A program made the position numbers and the translations under genes. 59,374 nucleotides of DNA, from the NCBI GenBank assembly GCA_947387485.1, contig CANDNT010000023.1:1-59374 (forward strand), given 5' to 3'. Below the pieces are notes generated by a model, which searched no databases, had not been told where the DNA came from, and saw nothing but the letters and a program-made list of their open reading frames with translations. This document shows, piece by piece, positions 52,137-59,374 of this stretch; the first letter of the stretch is position 1; every line of letters starts with the position of its first letter. This stretch comes from Aquimarina rhabdastrellae (GTDB lineage: Bacteria > Bacteroidota > Bacteroidia > Flavobacteriales > Flavobacteriaceae).

Positions 52137-52165
52137 AAATCTGAAGTTCGAAAACTTCAGATTTT
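52137..52165 (-). terminator. Terminator of accA
   Basis: AAAATCTGAAGTT, 3-nt loop, AACTTCAGATTTT; on the minus strand eight T follow. Confidence 0.9.
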
Positions 52166-52188
52166 CTCAACAAGTGATTTTATCTATC

Positions 52189-53142
52189 TTATCCTTTAAA
52201 GACTCCCATATTAGCATATTTGTCCATACGCTTTTGGATCATTTCTTCTTTTGATAAGTTTTTAAGTTCTTCATAAGAACTCAAAATAGTATCTCTTACA
52301 GTTTCAAAAGTTTTTTCACGATTTCTATGTGCTCCTCCTAGAGGCTCTTTTATAATAGAATCAACAACTTTTATTTCTAAGCTATCTTCTGCCGTTAATT
52401 TTAATGCATCTGCAGCAATTTCTTTTTGCTCCCAGCTTCTCCATAAAATAGAAGAACAGTTTTCTGGAGAGATTACAGAGTACCATGCATTTTCTAGCAT
52501 CAATACTTTATCTCCTACTCCTATTCCTAATGCACCTCCACTAGCACCTTCTCCTATAATAATAACAATTACAGGTACTTTAAGGCGTGTCATTTCAAGA
52601 ATATTACGAGCAATAGCTTCTCCTTGTCCTCTTTCTTCGGCTTCTAATCCAGGATATGCACCAGGAGTATCAACAAAAGTTACTACAGGAAGGTTAAACT
52701 TCTCTGCACTTTTCATTAATCTAAGCGCTTTACGATATCCTTCTGGATTAGCCATTCCAAAATTACGATACTGTCTTGTTTTAGTATTGTAACCTTTTTG
52801 TTGACCGATAAACATAAAACTTTGATCTCCAATTTTACCTAAACCACCGATCATAGCCTTATCATCTTTTACATTTCTATCTCCGTGTAATTCTAAAAAC
52901 GAATCTCCACAGATCGCATTGATGTAATCCAATGTATACGGTCTAGACGGATGTCTTGATAATTGCACTCTTTGCCAAGAAGTTAAATTTTTATAAATCT
53001 TCTTTTTAGTGTCTTCCAGCTTTTTTTCAATTTGCTTGCAGGTATCAGATACATCTACTTCACTCTCCTGTCCAATTTCACAAGCTTTTTGATATTGCTC
53101 TTCGAGCTCCTTAATAGGTAATTCAAATTCTAAATATTCCAT
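52189..53142 (-). CDS. accA: Acetyl-CoA carboxylase carboxyltransferase subunit alpha
   Basis: 317 residues, full length. Features of AccA: PYTLDYINAICGDSFLELHG, VTFVDTPGAYPGLEAEERGQ and GEGASGGALGIGVGD, the oxyanion-hole and CoA/biotin-binding loops. With AccD it moves the carboxyl group from biotin to acetyl-CoA, the first step of fatty acid synthesis. A TATATTTG box (53182-53189, minus strand) is 40 bp upstream. Confidence 0.98.
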   Translation of the reverse strand: MEYLEFELPIKELEEQYQKACEIGQESEVDVSDTCKQIEKKLEDTKKKIYKNLTSWQRVQLSRHPSRPYTLDYINAICGDSFLELHGDRNVKDDKAMIGGLGKIGDQSFMFIGQQKGYNTKTRQYRNFGMANPEGYRKALRLMKSAEKFNLPVVTFVDTPGAYPGLEAEERGQGEAIARNILEMTRLKVPVIVIIIGEGASGGALGIGVGDKVLMLENAWYSVISPENCSSILWRSWEQKEIAADALKLTAEDSLEIKVVDSIIKEPLGGAHRNREKTFETVRDTILSSYEELKNLSKEEMIQKRMDKYANMGVFKG

Positions 53143-53202
53143 ATTCTAGAATTACAGTTATACTTTGCGATAGTTAGCAGACAAATATATAAACTTTAGC
53201 GA

Positions 53203-54126
53203 TTAAGTGTTATTAATCTTCTTTCTTTTTATTGTTTTCCTATTTTTAAGAACTCCATTTAATACCACGGTTGCAAGTATAACAAGGGCTCCGTAGTAAA
53301 ATTGCGTATTCATTTTTTCTTGTTCTCCAAAGATTAAAAACGCCAAAATAATACCATATACAGGCTCCATATTAATAGTAAGCATTACAGTATAAGGGCT
53401 CAAATACTTCATAACTTTTACAGATGCTATAAATGCATATGCAGTACAAATAGAAGCCAAAATGGCTAAATATATCCAATCTGTAGTTTGTAGTTTAAAG
53501 AATTCTGAGTTAAACCCACCTTCACCTTCTCCCCAAAAAGTTAATCCAATTAAGTATAATGTTAACACTCCTACTCCACTCATTAACTCATAAAACGAGA
53601 TTAAAGTTGGATTGTATTGCTGAGCTATTTTTCCGTTTAATAACGAAAATACAGCCGATAAAAATGCAGAAATTAGAGCATAAAAAATCCCTGTAGTATA
53701 TCTTGACTCTACATCAAAAATTAAGTACAGTCCTCCTATAACGATAAGTCCAAATAAGATTTCATACCCAATAACTTTTCTTTTATAAAAAATAGGTTCT
53801 AATATGGAAGTAAAAAATGCTCCTGTAGACATTAATGCTAGAGTAATAGAAACATTTGAAACTTTTACTGCTGTAAAAAAAGTTATCCAGTGTAACGCTA
53901 TTACTATACCTGAAATACATAAAATATAAAACAGTTTTTTAGAAACTTTAAGCGAAACTTTTCTCCATAATATAAATAGGTAAATAAACCCCGAAGCCAA
54001 TAGCATGCGGTACCATACTAGAGGTAAAGCCTCTATAGTAATTAAATCACCTAAAATGGCTGTGAAGCCAAAAATAAAAACAATAAAATGTAGGTGAATT
54101 AAATTCTTTGTTCTAGCGCTTTGCAT
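53203..54126 (-). CDS. EamA/DMT-family transporter
   Basis: 307 residues from ATG 54126; an earlier start would overlap the previous gene by 44 bp without adding a helix. Ten helices in two EamA repeats (e.g. SNVSITLALMSTGAFFTSIL and LSPYTVMLTINMEPVYGIIL). Metabolite or amino-acid exporter, substrate unknown. Overlaps the LptF/G gene by 14 bp. Confidence 0.9.
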   Translation of the reverse strand: MQSARTKNLIHLHFIVFIFGFTAILGDLITIEALPLVWYRMLLASGFIYLFILWRKVSLKVSKKLFYILCISGIVIALHWITFFTAVKVSNVSITLALMSTGAFFTSILEPIFYKRKVIGYEILFGLIVIGGLYLIFDVESRYTTGIFYALISAFLSAVFSLLNGKIAQQYNPTLISFYELMSGVGVLTLYLIGLTFWGEGEGGFNSEFFKLQTTDWIYLAILASICTAYAFIASVKVMKYLSPYTVMLTINMEPVYGIILAFLIFGEQEKMNTQFYYGALVILATVVLNGVLKNRKTIKRKKINNT

Positions 54127-55183
54127 TGTATAATAAATAGATCGCCAAAATACCAAAACTTACATTAGGAAACCATACCGCAACAACAGGTGGAAAACTT
54201 GATTGGTTTGCCATTGTACCTAAAACTTTATCAAAAAATATAAAAATAAAGGCTAATGATATTCCCACAGCTAAGTTTATTCCCATACCTCCTCTACGTT
54301 TCATAGAGGATACTGCTACCCCTATTAAAGTCAAAATAAATGCTGAGATAGGAATACTCCATCTTTTATAAGCAACTACTTTATATCTATTTACATCAGA
54401 AGATCCTCTTTTGCTTTCTTTCTCTATAAAATCATTCAACTCCATATAGTTTAAGGTCTCTGCCACATATGTTACTGGAGTGAATTCATCTATATTAAAA
54501 GGTAATAAGGTATCTTTTTTTGATGCCTTCTCTATAATATCATTATCTTCAAGAATAGTACGCTTTACATAATCTCTTAACTCATAAATACTATCCTTGT
54601 AAGTTACCTTTCTAGCTGAAATCTTATATTTTAAAACATTTCCTTCAAAATGCTCTAAAGTAAATTTTGATACAGTTCTTTGTTTAGGATTATAATTACT
54701 CGCATAGATATAATCATTCTCGTTTAATTGACGATAAATATTCGTTGTTTGCTGAACTTTACGTCCTTTTTTTAAATACGCATATTTAAACTCATTAAAC
54801 CCTTTACTTGCTCTAGGCGCTAAAAACATTCCCATCATCAAAGCTGCAACACAAATAATTACAGCACCTATCATATAAGGTCTTAAAAAACGCCAAAAAG
54901 AAACTCCAGAACTTAAAAAAGCAATGATTTCTGTTTTATTAGCAAGTTTTGAGGTAAACCATATAACAGATAAGAATACAAATAGCGGGAATAGTAGATT
55001 GGCAAAATAAATCGTAAAATCCAGATAATATTGTAATACCACATTAAATGGCACCTCATTCTCGAGTATATCATCTACTTTTTCTGAAAGATCTACTATT
55101 ATTCCTATCGGAATAAACATCAATATCATGGCAGAAAAAGTACCTAGATATCGCTTTAATATATACCAATCTAAAATTTTCAA
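54113..55183 (-). CDS. LptF/LptG family permease, TTG start
   Basis: 356 residues. Begins LKILDWYILKRYLGTFSAMI, the invariant YjgP/YjgQ start, from TTG two bases after the tgt stop. Three helices, a periplasmic beta-jellyroll (about 130-260) and three more helices. With LptB it extracts lipopolysaccharide for transport to the outer membrane. Whether it is F or G cannot be told from this copy. Confidence 0.93.
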   Translation of the reverse strand: MKILDWYILKRYLGTFSAMILMFIPIGIIVDLSEKVDDILENEVPFNVVLQYYLDFTIYFANLLFPLFVFLSVIWFTSKLANKTEIIAFLSSGVSFWRFLRPYMIGAVIICVAALMMGMFLAPRASKGFNEFKYAYLKKGRKVQQTTNIYRQLNENDYIYASNYNPKQRTVSKFTLEHFEGNVLKYKISARKVTYKDSIYELRDYVKRTILEDNDIIEKASKKDTLLPFNIDEFTPVTYVAETLNYMELNDFIEKESKRGSSDVNRYKVVAYKRWSIPISAFILTLIGVAVSSMKRRGGMGINLAVGISLAFIFIFFDKVLGTMANQSSFPPVVAVWFPNVSFGILAIYLLYNAKR

Positions 55184-55184
55184 A

Positions 55185-56315
55185 CTATAATCTTTTATCC
55201 ATTTGTTTAACCATCATATTCTTCCACTCATAAAAATCTCCTGCTAATATATGCTTTCTTGCTTCACGAACCAACCACATATAAAATCCTAGATTGTGAA
55301 TAGTAGCTATTTGTTTTCCTAGTAATTCGTTTACAGAGAATAAGTGTCTTAAATATGCTTTAGAATATTCGGTATCAACAAAAGTTATGCCCATCTCGTC
55401 TATAGGAGAAAAATCTTCTGCCCATTTTCTATTCTTAATATTGATTGTACCATGAGCTGTAAATAACATTCCGTTTCTTGCATTACGCGTAGGCATAACA
55501 CAATCAAACATATCTACTCCTAATGCAATATTTTCTAAGATGTTAATAGGTGTACCTACTCCCATTAAATAACGAGGTTTATCTTCTGGTAAAACACTAT
55601 TTACCACCTCTGTCATTGCATACATCTCTTCGGCTGGCTCTCCTACAGAAAGTCCTCCTATTGCATTTCCTAAAGCACCTCTACTGGCTATATACTCTGC
55701 AGATTGTAATCTCAAATCTTTATATGTACTTCCTTGTACAATAGGAAATAATGTTTGGTTATAACCATATTTTGGAGGTACTTTTCCTAAGTGAGCTATA
55801 CATCTATCTAGCCATCTATGTGTCATATGCATACTACGTTTTGCATATTGATAGTCACAAGGATATGGTGTACACTCATCAAACGCCATAATAATATCTG
55901 CTCCTATACTTCTCTGTATCTCCATTACATTTTCTGGAGTAAAGAAATGATAAGATCCATCAATATGAGATTTAAATTTTACCCCCTCTTCTTTTATTTT
56001 TCGGTTTGCTGATAATGAATATACTTGATATCCACCACTATCCGTTAAGATATTGCGATCCCAATTCATAAATTTGTGCAACCCTCCAGCTTTTTCAAGT
56101 ATATCGGTTTGCGGACGTAAATATAAATGGTATGTATTACCTAGTATGATATCTGGATTAATATCATTTTTTAATTCTCTCTGGTGCACTCCTTTTACAG
56201 AAGCTACTGTACCTACGGGCATAAAAATCGGAGTCTCTATCACTCCGTGATCAGTAGTTACTTTCCCTGCTCTAGCCTTACTGGCTTCATCTGTTTTTAA
56301 TAGATCAAATGTCAT
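55185..56315 (-). CDS. tgt: Queuine tRNA-ribosyltransferase without the zinc cysteines
   Basis: 376 residues. DSGGYQVYSLS (substrate pocket), GGLSVGEP and the nucleophile region GVDMFDCVMPTRNARNG are intact, so base exchange at tRNA position 34 is expected. In E. coli and Zymomonas the zinc site is C-x-C-x2-C plus His. Here the aligned segment reads DFSPIDEMGITFVDTEYSKA, with G309, T311 and D314 in place of the three Cys; the His in TIHNL remains. Possibly a lineage trait. It is followed at once by the LptF/G gene. Confidence 0.93.
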   Translation of the reverse strand: MTFDLLKTDEASKARAGKVTTDHGVIETPIFMPVGTVASVKGVHQRELKNDINPDIILGNTYHLYLRPQTDILEKAGGLHKFMNWDRNILTDSGGYQVYSLSANRKIKEEGVKFKSHIDGSYHFFTPENVMEIQRSIGADIIMAFDECTPYPCDYQYAKRSMHMTHRWLDRCIAHLGKVPPKYGYNQTLFPIVQGSTYKDLRLQSAEYIASRGALGNAIGGLSVGEPAEEMYAMTEVVNSVLPEDKPRYLMGVGTPINILENIALGVDMFDCVMPTRNARNGMLFTAHGTINIKNRKWAEDFSPIDEMGITFVDTEYSKAYLRHLFSVNELLGKQIATIHNLGFYMWLVREARKHILAGDFYEWKNMMVKQMDKRL

Positions 56316-56488
56316 CTTGTAGACAAATTACAATTTTACACAAAATACTGTGGATTTCTTTTTTAGAAAAATCTTCTTAAAAAGAAACCGAGCGCAAAGA
56401 TAGTCAACTAAAACGATCTATTACAAAGCTCTATTTCTAAAATTGTTACTATTTGTGTTATTTAATCAATAAAAGGGTGTTTGATATT

Positions 56489-56518
56489 TTGCAGGCGGTT
56501 ACAAATCTTTTATTTTTG
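56489..56518 (+). promoter_or_regulatory. Transketolase promoter, TTTTG-N19-TATTTTTG
   Basis: TTTTG (TTG at 56489-56491) and TATTTTTG (56511-56518) are 19 bp apart, fitting the Bacteroidota consensus; the ATG follows 35 bp after the -7 box. Confidence 0.7.
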
Positions 56519-56553
56519 GAGACTTAAAAACAATACGTTAATACAGCATCACA

Positions 56554-57399
56554 ATGCCAAACACAAAACATTTAGAAGATTTTGTTACTCAAGTACGTAG
56601 AGATATTTTACGTCAAGTACATAAAGTAAGTTCTGGACACCCAGGTGGTTCTCTGGGATGTGCAGAATTTTTTGTAGCACTCTATCAAGAAATCATGGAT
56701 CGCAAAGAAGGATTTGACATGGATGGTATAGGAGAAGATCTTTTCTTCTTATCAAATGGTCACATCTCTCCTGTGTATTACAGTGTTCTTGCTCGTAGTG
56801 GTTATTTTCCTGTAGAAGAATTAAACACGTTTAGGTTAATCAACACACGTTTACAGGGACATCCTACTACTCACGAAGGGCTACCAGGTATACGTATTGC
56901 ATCTGGTTCTTTAGGTCAAGGAATGTCTGTCGCTATTGGTGCAGCAGAAACAAAAAAATTAAACAACGATAATCACCTTGTATTTAGTTTACATGGAGAT
57001 GGTGAGTTACAAGAAGGTCAAATCTGGGAAGCTGCAATGTATGCTGCTGGTAAAAAAGTAGACAACCTTATCGCTACTGTAGATTATAATGGACAACAAA
57101 TAGATGGTGCTACAGATGATGTATTACCACTTGGTGATCTTAAAGCTAAATTTGAGGCTTTTGGTTGGGATGTTTTAGAAATCAAAGAAGGAAATAACAT
57201 TAGTGCTGTAGTCGATGGATTAAATGAAGCCAAAAACAGAACAGGAAAAGGAAAACCTGTTTGTGTGTTACTACATACTGTTATGGGTAATGGTGTTGAT
57301 TTTATGATGCATACTCACGCTTGGCACGGTAAAGCTCCTAATGATGAGCAATTAGCAAATGGTTTAGCTCAAAACCCTGAAACCTTAGGAGACTATTAA
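56554..57399 (+). CDS. Transketolase, N-terminal (thiamine-diphosphate) subunit
   Basis: 281 residues. VSSGHPGGSLGCAEFFVALY, RLQGHPTTHEGLPGIRIASG and the ThDP/Mg motif HGDGELQEGQIWEAAMYAAG ending in a conserved Asn, as in split transketolases. Together with the next gene it forms one active enzyme that moves two-carbon units in the pentose phosphate pathway. 20 bp separate the two genes. Confidence 0.96.
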   Translation: MPNTKHLEDFVTQVRRDILRQVHKVSSGHPGGSLGCAEFFVALYQEIMDRKEGFDMDGIGEDLFFLSNGHISPVYYSVLARSGYFPVEELNTFRLINTRLQGHPTTHEGLPGIRIASGSLGQGMSVAIGAAETKKLNNDNHLVFSLHGDGELQEGQIWEAAMYAAGKKVDNLIATVDYNGQQIDGATDDVLPLGDLKAKFEAFGWDVLEIKEGNNISAVVDGLNEAKNRTGKGKPVCVLLHTVMGNGVDFMMHTHAWHGKAPNDEQLANGLAQNPETLGDY

Positions 57400-57419
57400 T
57401 CACTTTTTTGAAGCATATT

Positions 57420-58373
57420 ATGAAAAAATATATAGACACAGGTAAAAAAGATACACGTTCTGGTTTTGGTGCTGGACTTGAAGAATTAGGGAAAACAAAT
57501 GAGAATGTAGTTGCTTTATGTGCAGATCTTATAGGCTCATTAAAAATGGATGCTTTTAAAGCCAATCATCCAGAAAGATTTTTCCAAATAGGTATTGCAG
57601 AAGCTAATATGATTGGAATTGCTGCTGGTATGACTATCGGAGGTAAAATTCCTTTTACTGGTACTTTTGCTAACTTCTCTACTGGTCGTGTATACGATCA
57701 AATTCGTCAATCTGTTGCTTATAGTGATAAAAATGTAAAAATCTGTGCTTCTCATGCTGGATTAACACTAGGAGAAGACGGAGCAACACATCAAATCCTT
57801 GAAGATATCGGGTTAATGAAAATGTTACCTGGTATGACGGTAATCAATACTTGTGATTACAACCAAACAAAGGCTGCAACTATTGCTATTGCAGAACACC
57901 ATGGCCCTGTTTATTTACGTTTTGGTCGTCCTAAAGTAGCTAATTTTACTCCAGAAAATCAAAAATTTGAAATAGGAAAAGCAGTTCAACTTCAAGAAGG
58001 TAATGATGTTACTATTGTAGCTACAGGACACTTAGTATGGGAAGCCTTACAAGCTGCCGAAGAATTGCATGAGCAAGGTATTTCTGCAGATGTAATTAAC
58101 ATCCATACAATTAAACCTCTTGACGAAGAAGCTATTATTAAATCTGTACAAAAAACAGGTTGTATTGTAACAGCCGAAGAACATAATCATCTAGGTGGTT
58201 TAGGAGAAAGTGTTGCTAGAGCTTTATCTCAACATTGCCCTACTCCTCAAGAGTTTATTGCTACAAACGATACTTTTGGAGAAAGCGGAACTCCAGATCA
58301 ACTTATGGAAAAATACGGTTTAAATGCTGCTGCAATTGCAAAAGCAGCTCATAAAGTAATCGCTAGAAAATAA
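57420..58373 (+). CDS. Transketolase, C-terminal (pyrimidine-binding) subunit
   Basis: 317 residues from ATG 57420; a TTG four codons upstream is not preferred. Contains the pyrimidine-binding domain (FFQIGIAEANMIGIAAGMTI, ASHAGLTLGEDGATHQ) and the C-terminal domain (VIGTAEEHNHLGGLGESVA-like segment). Partner of the preceding subunit. Confidence 0.96.
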   Translation: MKKYIDTGKKDTRSGFGAGLEELGKTNENVVALCADLIGSLKMDAFKANHPERFFQIGIAEANMIGIAAGMTIGGKIPFTGTFANFSTGRVYDQIRQSVAYSDKNVKICASHAGLTLGEDGATHQILEDIGLMKMLPGMTVINTCDYNQTKAATIAIAEHHGPVYLRFGRPKVANFTPENQKFEIGKAVQLQEGNDVTIVATGHLVWEALQAAEELHEQGISADVINIHTIKPLDEEAIIKSVQKTGCIVTAEEHNHLGGLGESVARALSQHCPTPQEFIATNDTFGESGTPDQLMEKYGLNAAAIAKAAHKVIARK

Positions 58374-58396
58374 TTTATTCTACCATATTTACTAAA

Positions 58397-58427
58397 GAAG
58401 TCTCCTAAAATATTAGGAGACTTTTTT
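58397..58427 (+). terminator. Terminator of the transketolase operon
   Basis: AAGTCTCCTAA, short loop, TTAGGAGACTTTTTT. A TATCTTTG box (58427-58434) begins right at its T tract and could serve the next gene, though 127 bp from its start. Confidence 0.9.
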
Positions 58428-58561
58428 ATCTTTGTAAAAATATTTAATTCATTTTTACGTTTTAATAGCACTAGTTTAAACACTATACTATTCTACATTT
58501 TTATCTTACCACATTAATACATTCATCACCTTAACTTTTTTAATAAAAACAAAACATCACA

Positions 58562-59179
58562 ATGAAAAAAGTAGTAATCTTAGCAATGCTTTTATGTACG
58601 ACAGTACTTATGGCACAAAACAAACAGATTAATTTTGGAGTAAAAGCTGGTCTTAACTATGGAGACAATGGTAAAATTGAGATCAATGATCTTACTAATG
58701 CTGGTCAAAACATTTTGACTGAAGATGCTGATAGTAGAGTTGGATTTCATATCGGAGCTTTTATTCGAGCGAACTTGACTGAAAATTTTTATATCAAACC
58801 AGAATTACAATTTACACAAACTAAAAGTCGCTATAATATCGCTAATAGTAAAGTAGATTATGATATTAGCAAATTAGACTTACCTATTCTTGCTGGAGTA
58901 AAAATCATAGGACCGTTACACGTTTTTGGTGGACCTGCATTACAATATATAGTAAACAACGATCTTGATGATGTGACTATAGGTGATGTTGAAAATGATT
59001 TTACAGTAGGTGTGCAATTTGGTGCAGGAATTCAATTAGGGAGAATCAATGCAGATATTCGTTATGAAAGAGGATTAAGCGAAAACAATGCGCAAACTAT
59101 TGTAGATAACATTGGTCAAGAAATACGTGTAGATTCTAGAGCTAATCAATTTATTTTGAGTTTAGGTTTAGATTTCTAA
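58562..59179 (+). CDS. Porin-family outer-membrane beta-barrel protein
   Basis: 205 residues. Signal peptide MKKVVILAMLLCTTVLMA, then the start of the PorT-like/OMP_b-brl_2 pattern (INFGVKAGLNYGDNG), strands to the end FILSLGLDF. Eight-stranded barrel of common Bacteroidota type, function unknown. Monocistronic. Confidence 0.85.
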   Translation: MKKVVILAMLLCTTVLMAQNKQINFGVKAGLNYGDNGKIEINDLTNAGQNILTEDADSRVGFHIGAFIRANLTENFYIKPELQFTQTKSRYNIANSKVDYDISKLDLPILAGVKIIGPLHVFGGPALQYIVNNDLDDVTIGDVENDFTVGVQFGAGIQLGRINADIRYERGLSENNAQTIVDNIGQEIRVDSRANQFILSLGLDF

Positions 59180-59198
59180 AACCGATATATGATGATAT

Positions 59199-59231
59199 AA
59201 AAAAATCCCGCAAAATTGCGGGATTTTTTTT
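59199..59231. terminator. Terminator after the porin-family gene
   Basis: AAAAATCCCGCAA, 2-nt loop, TTGCGGGATTTTTTTT. GC-rich stem with A and T tracts on either side. Confidence 0.93.
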
Positions 59232-59238
59232 ATATCAT

Positions 59239-59374
59239 TGTCACGTCCTGAAATAAGTTGATACAAAATCGACTTATATTATGGATCACAAGAGTATCAA
59301 GAGAAAGCGTACCCAACGGGATTATAACTTAGGCTTTAAACTGGCTGTAGTATCCCAAGTAGAAAAAGGTGAAC
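59239..59374 (+). mobile_element. Left end of an IS3-family-like insertion sequence, partial
   Basis: TGTCACGTCCTGAAATAAG at 59239 resembles the left terminal repeat of Bacteroidota IS3-type elements, beginning with TG 8 bp after the terminator's T tract. Internal arms ATAAGTTGA/TCGACTTAT follow. The transposase OrfA starts 42 bp inside. The right end is outside the window, so boundary and target duplication cannot be tested. Confidence 0.65.
59281..59374 (+). CDS. IS3-type transposase OrfA, N-terminal fragment
   Basis: 31 codons before the window ends: MDHKSIKRKRTQRDYNLGFK then LAVVSQVEKGE. The RTQRDYNLGFKLAVVSQVE pattern is the beginning of the OrfA helix-turn-helix of IS3-type elements in Flavobacteria (compare the common YSLxFKLxVVxQVExGE form). 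A frameshifted OrfB would be expected to the right. Confidence 0.75.
   Translation, partial: MDHKSIKRKRTQRDYNLGFKLAVVSQVEKGE

Noticed and set aside
56554..58373. Transketolase broken by a frameshift
   Set aside because: The two halves correspond to the normal two-subunit form; each has its own ATG and there is a 20-bp gap.
1..59374. tRNA or rRNA genes
   Set aside because: No cloverleaf with a T-arm GTTCRA-type sequence or rRNA segment was recognised by eye; tRNAscan would be needed to be sure.

Overview
The window is AT-rich chromosomal DNA of a Bacteroidota member, most likely a marine Flavobacteriaceae species. Evidence: the C-terminus of a PorP/SprF type IX secretion protein at the left edge, TAnnTTTG-type -7 promoter boxes, FecI/FecR/STN-TonB signalling, many small lipoproteins and beta-barrels, a transketolase split into two genes, and families such as DUF1684, DUF2752 and DUF6503. 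No tRNA, rRNA, CRISPR array or prophage was seen. An IS3-like element begins at the right edge.

Layout. (1) 1-7577: end of a PorP/SprF gene, a SAM-methyltransferase-fold gene, then a leftward run of a NatAB-like ABC exporter, an MscS channel, a beta-barrel protein with a probable ATA start, an NtrC-type regulator without a DNA-binding domain and a small beta-barrel, with a MazG-like pyrophosphohydrolase upstream. (2) 7752-13558: an accessory-looking module with a cytosolic trypsin-fold protease, an unknown 146-residue protein, a TPR sensor kinase, a LuxR-type response regulator and a coiled-coil/beta-barrel protein. The first and last of these have near-identical upstream regions with the same elements at the same distance from the start codon, which suggests one regulon controlled by the enclosed two-component system. 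(3) 13621-19573: DPP III lipoprotein, SRPBCC/GyrI-like protein, DUF1684 protein, MFS transporter, DJ-1/PfpI-like lipoprotein. (4) 19584-20944: a gene-poor 1.4 kb with a candidate small transcript, a 17-bp tandem repeat and hairpins. (5) 21008-22627: a leftward unit of a 35-residue cysteine-rich peptide (9 Cys), SigZ-like ECF sigma factor and MscS channel. (6) 22773-24601: Lrp regulator and small proteins.

(7) 24935-31213: housekeeping genes: a LysM/periplasmic-binding protein, guaA, rny, a 6S RNA gene, zapA and a coiled-coil protein. (8) 31326-40291: M23 peptidase, TonB receptor, ATP-grasp enzyme, cysteine desulfurase, two paralogous lipoproteins (one with an inserted acidic calcium-binding-type repeat block), a Smr protein. 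(9) 40426-42091: five small membrane-protein genes (DUF2752 twice, DUF2085, CCC-type). (10) 42135-48123: FecI-FecR-STN/TonB receptor cassette with a divergent lipoprotein. (11) 48264-58373: DUF6503 lipoprotein, a protein usually annotated asparagine synthetase B, dnaB, accA, an EamA transporter, LptF/G, tgt and a split transketolase. (12) 58562-59374: porin-like beta-barrel and the left end of the insertion sequence.

The most interesting items are the duplicated promoter/operator around the protease/two-component module, the Cys-rich-peptide/SigZ/MscS unit, a start codon displayed in a terminator-like hairpin loop after dnaB, the 6S RNA, a tgt lacking its three zinc cysteines, and a candidate 26-codon small transcript.
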